This document shows, piece after piece, positions 57,118 to 64,000 of a DNA stretch of 64,000 nt. The notes below the pieces were generated by a model, which saw only the letters and a list, made by a program, of their open reading frames with translations, had not been told where the DNA came from and did not search any database. This DNA comes from Peristeroidobacter agariperforans (GTDB taxonomy: Bacteria > Pseudomonadota > Gammaproteobacteria > Steroidobacterales > Steroidobacteraceae), in assembly GCF_004138335.1 (NCBI RefSeq), contig NZ_RYFW01000002.1, positions 291,501-355,500 of the forward strand, written 5' to 3'. Position 1 is the first letter of the stretch. Every line of letters starts with the position of its first letter. Made by a program: the position numbers and the translations under genes.

Positions 57118-59187
57118 TCAACGCTGGCTGACGCCGCGGAAGCGCAACTTGCGCGCGCTTGCTTCGCCGAACAACGAAGCCTTGCCGCTCACGACTGGGG
57201 ATGCGGCTGGCACTTCGGAGTCGTAGAAGCGGACCAGCGTGCTGGGAAGGGTGTTGTCATTCACGCCATAGAAGTCCGTGCGACGATATTCCATCCAGTA
57301 GGCGCGGTGCTGCCCGGAAGGCAGATCCATGACCGCGAGCGGCACCAGGCGACGCTCATCGTAGACGATGCAATCTGCGCTGCTGCCGGGTACGCAATGA
57401 TCCTGTTGGTTCGCTACGTCGAACGTACGCTGGATCACCACGTCCTCACCATCGATGCCCCAGTGGAAATTGAACGGGGGGGTGTTGCTGCCATCCTGGG
57501 TGATCAGCTGGTCGTTCTCGATCCTGTCGTCTTCGTGCGCGCCAGTGCCGTCGTTCTCGAACAGCAGGCGGAAGCCCTTCGTGCGCTGATCGCTGCTGCC
57601 TTCGATGCCGATGCCGAACTGATAGAAGCGTCCAACGACGTTTTCCTGAGTGAACACCAGCGGCAGCTCCGGATCCTTGTACACGGAGGCGCCTGCGTCG
57701 ATGTAACGACCGTCGGCAGTGGTGATTTCGTAGAACAGGTCGGTGGTGACGACGTCGACGGTGCGTAGCGAGCGGAACTGCGCCACGGTGCCGTCGGCGA
57801 ACTCCACATTGACCGCACGGCCCGAGCTGTCGAGCGCCCAGGTGAAGTCCTTGGCGAACGCCCAGGTCCGGCCGCTGCCGTCGGCGTTCAGATCGGCGAT
57901 GTCGGCGGTGGGGCCCACGCCGTCGACATATACGTAAATCGACTGGGTCGAATCGGCCAGATCGTCGGTGCCGAGTTGCTCGAAGTCGTCGTCCTCGAGA
58001 ATGGTGCGCGCCACTGTAGTCGTTTCGGTGCGCGGATCGAGCTCGCACTCCGGCTGGTACGTGATCTGAGTGGTCTCGGTGATTGCCACCACGCGATCGC
58101 TCAACAACGTGAGCTTCACGCCGTCGCTGGCAATGTCCGTCTGCACCTGGCCAGAGACCTCCGTGCACTCGGGAACGATCTCGTAGCTGGTCACGTGCAC
58201 CGTCTCGCCATAGCTGATCTCGACGCTCGAGCCATTGACGGCCCACGTCGTATCTACATTCCAGCTGCCGGCCGTAGCCGTGCCGGTGCCGTCGGCGTCG
58301 AACGTATACGAGTTCACGCGATTGAAATAGTTGAACGAGAACTCGGCGGCGTCCGACAGCATCGCCACCGTCAGTTTCGCCGGCAGCGAATCGCCGCTGA
58401 CCGGCTGCGTCAGCGAGCTGTCGGTGACGATGGCGGTCTGCGTGCTCTGGAAGGCCGTCGGATCCTGGTTGTAAGCGTTATCGGTGAACTGCTCGCGCGT
58501 GGCGCTGCTGGACATCAGCGCCAGCAGCGAGGTCTCGCCGTCGGGCATCGGATAGTTGGCCGAGTCGTCCACGTACAACTTGATCGCGGTTGCCAGATCC
58601 AGCACTTCCTGGCTGTTGAGCGTTGCTGACAGAGTGCGCAGGCTCGCTTCGTCCGCAATCGGGTTGCCGCCGTTGGCTTCCTTGAGCAACACCGCTTGAG
58701 CCGTGCTCACGTTCGTGATCTGGGTCGCAAAGTTCTCGGTGTTGGACAACGTGCCATCGTCGCCAGCCTGGCTTTGCAGAGAGGCGAACGTGCCCGCGAG
58801 GCTGGTGAATTCAACATACGATTGCGAACCCACCCCGCGTGCGGACAATGTCACGAAGCCGCCGGTCGCGTCTTCATCGACCGCGATCTCGAGGCTGTAC
58901 ACGCCGTTGGCGTCGGCGGTGGCCGTGAATGTTTCATCGCCGATCGTGGCTGTGACGACGGCATTGGCGATCGGGGCGTCGGTGACAGTGCCGGCCAGCG
59001 TCACTCGGCTGAGCTCCGGCTCGGGCGTCGGCGGGGTCGGATTGGGGTTGGGATTGCCGGTCGGCGGAGTCGGAGCCGGCGTGCTGCTCCCACCGCCACC
59101 ACCGCCGCCGCAGGCGGCGAGCGTCGCCATCAGCAGGGTTGAGACGACCGCCGCGCTCAAGCGCCGGCCAGTTCGCAATGAACTCAT
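57118..59187 (-). CDS. Large glycine-rich-linker lipoprotein, unknown function (paralogue of 6390-8390)
   Basis: A 689-residue protein with a lipobox (LMATLAACGG), a Gly/Ser then Pro/Thr/Asn-rich linker, a carboxypeptidase-regulatory-like beta domain (LAGTVTDAPIANAVVTATIG), a helical part and a long beta-rich region. GAGGAG precedes ATG 59187. It is similar along most of its length to the product of 6390-8390, so an old duplication is likely. Being beside the pectin locus, it may be a surface glycan-binding protein, but no binding domain is recognised and this is a guess from position. Confidence 0.82.
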   Translation of the reverse strand: MSSLRTGRRLSAAVVSTLLMATLAACGGGGGGGSSTPAPTPPTGNPNPNPTPPTPEPELSRVTLAGTVTDAPIANAVVTATIGDETFTATADANGVYSLEIAVDEDATGGFVTLSARGVGSQSYVEFTSLAGTFASLQSQAGDDGTLSNTENFATQITNVSTAQAVLLKEANGGNPIADEASLRTLSATLNSQEVLDLATAIKLYVDDSANYPMPDGETSLLALMSSSATREQFTDNAYNQDPTAFQSTQTAIVTDSSLTQPVSGDSLPAKLTVAMLSDAAEFSFNYFNRVNSYTFDADGTGTATAGSWNVDTTWAVNGSSVEISYGETVHVTSYEIVPECTEVSGQVQTDIASDGVKLTLLSDRVVAITETTQITYQPECELDPRTETTTVARTILEDDDFEQLGTDDLADSTQSIYVYVDGVGPTADIADLNADGSGRTWAFAKDFTWALDSSGRAVNVEFADGTVAQFRSLRTVDVVTTDLFYEITTADGRYIDAGASVYKDPELPLVFTQENVVGRFYQFGIGIEGSSDQRTKGFRLLFENDGTGAHEDDRIENDQLITQDGSNTPPFNFHWGIDGEDVVIQRTFDVANQQDHCVPGSSADCIVYDERRLVPLAVMDLPSGQHRAYWMEYRRTDFYGVNDNTLPSTLVRFYDSEVPAASPVVSGKASLFGEASARKLRFRGVSQR

Positions 59188-59412
59188 CGAATGCTCCTCG
59201 AATGCCAGGTTTCATAACCCCACGCCGGGAGCACATGGGGACGTATGAACTCACGGTAGTCGAGGAGCTTTTTTCAGCGCATTGCCAATTTTGGATAGGC
59301 GGATGACTAGTTTCGCAACTTGTGATACGCACCTCGCGCGATGTGAGAGGCGCGTCGCATTGGCAAGCGTCGATGCTAGAGTGGCGCGCACAGATCATGT
59401 GAGGAATTGGAC

Positions 59413-60477
59413 ATGGTTCACGCCTGCTTCGTGAGAATATCGGTGCGAGCAGCCGCTCTGGCTGCGCTGTTTGCGAGTGTTGCCATGTCGGCTGAAGCCG
59501 GACCGCGTTGGGCGATCGTCGTGCACGGCGGTGCTGGCGTCATCGAGCGTAGGCAACTTTCCGCCGAGCAGGAACGAGCGTACCGGGAGGCGATGCGCAG
59601 GGTGACCGAGCACGGCGCCAAGCTGCTGGCGGCCAACGAGCCGGCGCTGGATGTGATCGAATCGACCATCGGTTTGATGGAAGACGACCCGCTGTTCAAC
59701 GCCGGCCGCGGCGCTGTGTTCACGGCGCAGGGTCGCAACGAGCTGGATGCCGCCATCATGGACGGCAAAACATTGAAGGCCGGCGCCGTCGCCGGAGTCA
59801 CCCGGACCCGTCACCCCATTTCATTGGCAAGGCGTGTGGCGGACGCGTCGCCTCATGTGATGCTGATGGGCGTGGGCGCCGACGAGTTCTCCAGGCAGCA
59901 GGGGCTGGAGCAGGTCGAGCCTGGCTACTTCTATACGCAACGCCGTTGGGATGCGCTGGTGAAACATCTGCAAGCAAACAAACTGCCCGTGCCGGCCAAG
60001 CCAGCCGGCATCAAGAATGACGATCCGGCCAAAGGCCTGGCGCACGACGAAGGCAAGAAGGGCACGGTCGGTGTGGTCGTGCTGGACATGTCTGGCAATG
60101 TCGCGGCGGGAACATCCACCGGCGGCACCACCGGCAAGCGCTGGGGCCGCGTCGGGGACAGCCCGATCGTCGGCGCCGGCACGTATGCATCGAATCAATC
60201 GTGCGCCGTATCGGCGACCGGCACCGGGGAATATTTCATCCGCCTCAGTGTCGCGCACGAGATCTGCTCGTTGGTGCGCTATCGCGGCATGAGCCTGCAA
60301 GCGGCGGCCGACGAAGTCATTCAGAAGCAACTCACGGAGCTGCAGGGCGATGGCGGCATCATCGCCGTCGCGCCCGATGGTCAGATGGCGTGGAGCTTCA
60401 ATACCTCGGGTATGTATCGTGCCCGCGTGGCGGAAGGTCAGCCGATGACCATCGGCATCTTCAAGGATGAGAAATAA
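59413..60477 (+). CDS. Exported isoaspartyl peptidase / L-asparaginase (Ntn hydrolase)
   Basis: A 354-residue protein from ATG 59413, with GAGGAA upstream. A signal peptide ends near SAEAG. The precursor would cut itself before threonine 218 in KKGTVGVVVLD, which becomes the nucleophile. Supporting motifs are VVHGGAGV, LFNAGRGAVFT and the substrate region STGGTTGKRWGRVGDSP. The family removes isoaspartyl residues from peptides or hydrolyses asparagine. Its 3' end overlaps the convergent kinase gene by 17 bases. Confidence 0.93.
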   Translation: MVHACFVRISVRAAALAALFASVAMSAEAGPRWAIVVHGGAGVIERRQLSAEQERAYREAMRRVTEHGAKLLAANEPALDVIESTIGLMEDDPLFNAGRGAVFTAQGRNELDAAIMDGKTLKAGAVAGVTRTRHPISLARRVADASPHVMLMGVGADEFSRQQGLEQVEPGYFYTQRRWDALVKHLQANKLPVPAKPAGIKNDDPAKGLAHDEGKKGTVGVVVLDMSGNVAAGTSTGGTTGKRWGRVGDSPIVGAGTYASNQSCAVSATGTGEYFIRLSVAHEICSLVRYRGMSLQAAADEVIQKQLTELQGDGGIIAVAPDGQMAWSFNTSGMYRARVAEGQPMTIGIFKDEK

Positions 60478-63400
60478 CCCGCCGCGACTGGGTGTCTTGA
60501 ATGTCGACGCCATCGATGCGAGCCAGCACAGTGACCATCAGTTGAGTCACTGAATGCCGGGACTTGACCAGCGCCGCATCCACGGCGTTGCGCAAGGCTC
60601 GCGACGGCTCGTCCGCTGTGTAGGAGATGGTGACCGTCGGCCGCTCGCCGGCGCGGGTCGGGATGGGCAGCAGATCTTGCCCCGAGCCGTCCGGTAACGC
60701 GATATCCAGAATTACCGCGTCGAAATGCTTTTCGGCCAGCTGCTGGCGAGCTGCCGCGATCGATCGTGCCGAAGTCACAACGGCGTTGCGCGACATGGCC
60801 TCGCCCACGATGGCGGCGAGCGACAGATCGTCCTCGACGTGCAGAATCTGCGGCAACTCCTCGCCTGGCGACGGCGCCACGCTGCGTTCCACATCGACCA
60901 GAGCATCCTCGGCTTTGCTCTGTGAATGGATGGGCAAGATGACGTAGAAGCTGCTGCCCTTGCCGGGCGTGGTGTCGAAGCCGATGCGACCGCCGAGTTG
61001 TTCGGTGATCGTCTTTGCTATCGACAAGCCGAGGCCGGTGCCGCCTTTGGCCCGGCTATCCGATGCATCCGCCTGCGCAAATTTCTGGAAAATGCGCGCG
61101 CAGAATTCCGCGGGAATACCGGGCCCATTGTCACTGACTGTAACGCGGACGTCGGCTGACTGTTCACGCTCGATGCGAATGCGCACGACGCCACCGGGCG
61201 GAGAAAACTTGGCGGCGTTGGAGATCAGGTTCGTGAGCACCTGAGTGAGCCGGTCGCTGTCGATGAGCACGTTGGCGTCGTCGCCATCTTCGAGCTCGAT
61301 GGCGACGCCGAGACTTTGCGCGAAGCCTCGGTTGAACTCGGCTACCGACGCTACCTCGGCGCGCACCGAGCGCACGCTCATGCTGAAATCCAATTTGCCC
61401 GCTTCGGCCTTCTCCAGATCCAGGATGTCGTTGATCAATCGAATCAAGCGCTCGCTGTTCTGGCGCGCAATACCGACCAGCCGCGCGGCCTTTTGCGGGA
61501 TCTCGCCGGCCGCGCCACCGGAGATGAGCGTCAGCGAGCCGGCAATCGACGTGAGCGGCGTGCGCAGCTCGTGGCTGATGGTCGAAACGAACTCAGCTTT
61601 CATGCGCTCGACTTCGCGTCGCACCGAGATGTCGTGCAGCACGGCGACGTAAAGTTGCTCGTCGTTGATGATCATTTCGCGGATCGAGACTTCGATGGGA
61701 ACGACGCGGCCGCCGCCGTGCCGGCCTTCCATTTCGATGCGCCCGGCTTTGCCGCCATCGGGAGTTTTCAGATAGCGCGACAGCCGCGAGGCGTGCGGCT
61801 CGGGCAGCAGCAGGCGTGCGTCCTTGCCGACGATGTCTTCGGCGCTGTAGCCGAACAAATGCCGGGCGCCGCGATTCCACGATTCGATGTTGCCGCTGGC
61901 GTTGATGACGACGATGGCGTCCTCGACGCTGTCGAACAGCGTTGCCAGCCGGGTCGCCTGGTCGCGATACAACCGCTCGCTGTCTTGCAGACGCTTGTGC
62001 GTCTCTCGCAGCTCCATTTCGCCGCGCTTGAGCAGCGTCAGATCGCGAACTGTCGCGACCAGGGTGCTGCGCGTGGTTGGATCGAGCCACGCGAATTCCA
62101 CCTGCAGATAACTGATCTCGCCGGTGGCGGATTCGCGCTGGAACTCCATGGCGGGTTGCTCGGCGCAATGCGCCAGCGAGCGCATGCCGTGCTCATCGAC
62201 CTGCAACTCCAGTCCGGGCAGCAGGTGAGTGAGCTGCTCGCCGACCAGTTCACGCGAGCCGGCATCGAGCAGGTGCCGGAAGCCCGGGTTTGCCGAAAGC
62301 AGGGTGCCGATGCGATTGACGGTGATGATGCCGTCGGCCGCTGTGTTCATGATTGCGGTGAGGTGCATCGCGCTGTCGTTGGCGCGCGAGCGCGCGGCGA
62401 CCACTTTGCCGATGAGCGGGGCGATCTGCCACCGAAGGATCCAGACCGCCGCTGCGACCAGGCCCAGCATCAGCCACAGCAACATGTTCAAGCGCTGACG
62501 CAAGTCGCTGTAGAGCGTGTCCAGCGGCGTCGTCAGGGTGATCGCCAAAGGTGTGCCGGCGATGGGGCCATACGCGGCGAAGAAGCGCGCGCCGCGTGGC
62601 TCCGCAACCAACGTCACGCCGCTCTTGCCACTGAATGCAAGGTTTAGCGGGCCAGTGCGTCCAGCCGTCTCGCGGGCAATCGGCAAACTTGCCAGAGGCG
62701 AAGAGGCCAGCCGCAGGCATTGCATCGAGTGCTCGCTGAGCGCCTGACAGATGGATGTGTCGAATTCACTAGTCGTCTTGTCCGATAACAGAGTCGCGGT
62801 GAGGCGGGGCAGCGCGAACTGCATTCGAATGAAACCGCGGCGGCCGGAGGCATCCGGCGGCGTCGCCCGCTCGATCAACAGGCGAGCGTCGTTGCCGATC
62901 TCGATGCGAGCTCTATCGTCGAGGGGCACGACGGCGCTGGACGGCGGCCCGAACGAGCCCGAGCGCAACAAAGATTCGCCGTCCTCATCGAGCAGCTCCA
63001 GCGCTTGCAGGCCGCGGCTGAGCGGCAGCCGGTCCTCAGCCCAGCTCTGCAGGGCCTCGCGCAGCCTGGTCGCACTGACTCGCGGCGAGGCGCGCGCGAC
63101 GATCAGGGCCCACGACTGGCTCGACACTACACGCTCGCTCTCCTGGCGTTGGCCGGCGATTTCGGTGCCGATCAGTTCTATCTGGTTGCGCAACTCGCGG
63201 TTCAGCGCCGTACGTTGCAGATCGTGGCTATGGCGCACCACGACGGCGAAGCACACGGCCGCGCAGGTGATGGTAATCGCCAGCAACGCCGCGGTGCTGA
63301 CCGCGAGAATGCGGCGAGAGTCGTTGGAAACATCGTCGGTTTTGTTGAACGAGCGTCGATAGCACAGTTGCGCCAGGCCGAGCGACAGCAACAACAAGCC

Positions 63401-63961
63401 AGCGGCGGTGTGTGGGGCAATGCGCGTCGCATACTGCCAGTCATAAACGATGTCCAGGCCCAGCAGCCGGCCGAAGAACGACACCAGGGCGATCAGAAAG
63501 ATCGCGCCCGTGGCCAACGGCGCAAGCCAATGCAGGCGATTGCTTTGCGGACGGCTCAACTGCGCGAGCGCCAGCGCGGCGAGGACGAACGCGCCAGCTA
63601 CTTGCGGCGCCATGCGGCCTCGATGGAGGGCCGCTTCCAGAATCCATGAATCGCCGAGCAGCCGGTCGATGCCGAGATCGATGGCGAACACGTGCTCGCA
63701 CAACGTGAGCACGCTGGGAATGGCCAGCAGAATCGCCAGGCCCAAGCGTACCCGCGGTCGTCCCAGGCTGAGTGCGAGTCCCGCGACGATGAAACAGAGG
63801 GCGGCGTTCAAGGTCATGCCGACGTTATCCGACCCGACCAGGAAGGTGAGTGGCCGCCCGATCAGCCAGCCGACGGCGATGCCGACGCCGAGCGCGATCA
63901 GTACCACGGCGACGATGTCACTATTGCGTAACGGCAGGCGCTGCGGAGTAAGCGCGCTCAT
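60461..63961 (-). CDS. Membrane hybrid sensor histidine kinase with PAS domains and receiver
   Basis: A 1166-residue protein. The N-terminal 215 residues hold about six to eight transmembrane helices; a further helix pair (about 225-247 and 500-520) frames a periplasmic sensor. Two PAS domains follow (TAIMNTAADGIITVNRIGTL and TLFDSVEDAIVVINASGNIE), then HisKA with the phospho-histidine in STISHELRTPLTS, the ATPase domain (SDNGPGIPAE, KGGTGLGLSI) and a C-terminal receiver with its aspartate in VILDIALPDGSG. No regulator gene is adjacent within the window. The signal is unknown. Confidence 0.92.
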   Translation of the reverse strand: MSALTPQRLPLRNSDIVAVVLIALGVGIAVGWLIGRPLTFLVGSDNVGMTLNAALCFIVAGLALSLGRPRVRLGLAILLAIPSVLTLCEHVFAIDLGIDRLLGDSWILEAALHRGRMAPQVAGAFVLAALALAQLSRPQSNRLHWLAPLATGAIFLIALVSFFGRLLGLDIVYDWQYATRIAPHTAAGLLLLSLGLAQLCYRRSFNKTDDVSNDSRRILAVSTAALLAITITCAAVCFAVVVRHSHDLQRTALNRELRNQIELIGTEIAGQRQESERVVSSQSWALIVARASPRVSATRLREALQSWAEDRLPLSRGLQALELLDEDGESLLRSGSFGPPSSAVVPLDDRARIEIGNDARLLIERATPPDASGRRGFIRMQFALPRLTATLLSDKTTSEFDTSICQALSEHSMQCLRLASSPLASLPIARETAGRTGPLNLAFSGKSGVTLVAEPRGARFFAAYGPIAGTPLAITLTTPLDTLYSDLRQRLNMLLWLMLGLVAAAVWILRWQIAPLIGKVVAARSRANDSAMHLTAIMNTAADGIITVNRIGTLLSANPGFRHLLDAGSRELVGEQLTHLLPGLELQVDEHGMRSLAHCAEQPAMEFQRESATGEISYLQVEFAWLDPTTRSTLVATVRDLTLLKRGEMELRETHKRLQDSERLYRDQATRLATLFDSVEDAIVVINASGNIESWNRGARHLFGYSAEDIVGKDARLLLPEPHASRLSRYLKTPDGGKAGRIEMEGRHGGGRVVPIEVSIREMIINDEQLYVAVLHDISVRREVERMKAEFVSTISHELRTPLTSIAGSLTLISGGAAGEIPQKAARLVGIARQNSERLIRLINDILDLEKAEAGKLDFSMSVRSVRAEVASVAEFNRGFAQSLGVAIELEDGDDANVLIDSDRLTQVLTNLISNAAKFSPPGGVVRIRIEREQSADVRVTVSDNGPGIPAEFCARIFQKFAQADASDSRAKGGTGLGLSIAKTITEQLGGRIGFDTTPGKGSSFYVILPIHSQSKAEDALVDVERSVAPSPGEELPQILHVEDDLSLAAIVGEAMSRNAVVTSARSIAAARQQLAEKHFDAVILDIALPDGSGQDLLPIPTRAGERPTVTISYTADEPSRALRNAVDAALVKSRHSVTQLMVTVLARIDGVDIQDTQSRRVISHP

Positions 63962-64000
63962 GAAACTGTAGATTGCTGAAGAGCTATGGTCTGCGCCGCG

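Overview
The window is GC-rich and tightly packed, with about fifty protein genes on both strands. Many start and stop codons overlap (ATGA, TAATG) and several convergent genes overlap at their 3' ends. No rRNA, tRNA, CRISPR array, phage or insertion sequence was seen. TonB-dependent receptor and plant-polysaccharide genes, an ECF42-type sigma factor, many hybrid histidine kinases and a CTG-N10-CAG LexA-type motif suggest a free-living soil or aquatic gammaproteobacterium, perhaps Steroidobacter or a relative. That placement is inference from gene content; no marker gene is present.

Layout. 1-6.4 kb: end of a MocR-type aminotransferase, an ECF42 sigma factor with its YCII/DGPF partner, a secreted protein, a cytochrome b plus molybdopterin oxidoreductase pair, a TonB-like protein and a TPR protein. 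6.4-8.4 kb: a large lipoprotein whose paralogue lies at 57.1-59.2 kb. 8.4-9.5 kb: decaying gene fragments. 9.6-17 kb: amidase, extensin-like protein, VOC protein, AraC regulator, a nuclease-helicase fusion, acetyltransferase and DMT exporter. 17.1-22.8 kb: a signalling operon (hybrid kinase, CheR, CheB, response regulator-kinase). 22.7-25.7 kb: mannonate dehydratase, its GntR-type regulator and a glutamine amidotransferase. 25.8-28.6 kb: a two-component system beside two PepSY proteins. 28.7-38.6 kb: malic enzyme, an orphan protein, a second two-component system, carbonic anhydrase with a SulP transporter, small exported proteins and an AlgE-like porin. 38.6-44.7 kb: two small genes, then a four-gene DNA repair operon (radical SAM, UdgX, exonuclease, ligase). 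44.7-48.5 kb: Lrp regulator with two saccharopine-route lysine catabolism genes, and a methyltransferase. 48.6-57.1 kb: a pectin locus. 57.1-64 kb: lipoprotein paralogue, isoaspartyl peptidase and a large hybrid kinase.

How the parts work together. In the pectin locus an acetylesterase, a pectate lyase-pectin methylesterase fusion and a GH43 enzyme would break down pectin, and a TonB receptor would import the fragments. Two identical 14-bp operator-like palindromes sit at the divergent promoters. Mannonate dehydratase and its regulator, 25 kb away, would fit uronate catabolism. The repair operon joins two gene associations known separately (radical SAM with UdgX; exonuclease with ATP-dependent ligase). 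It and the nuclease-helicase gene each carry a LexA-like box at the promoter, which suggests one damage-inducible programme. These are the observations most worth following up.
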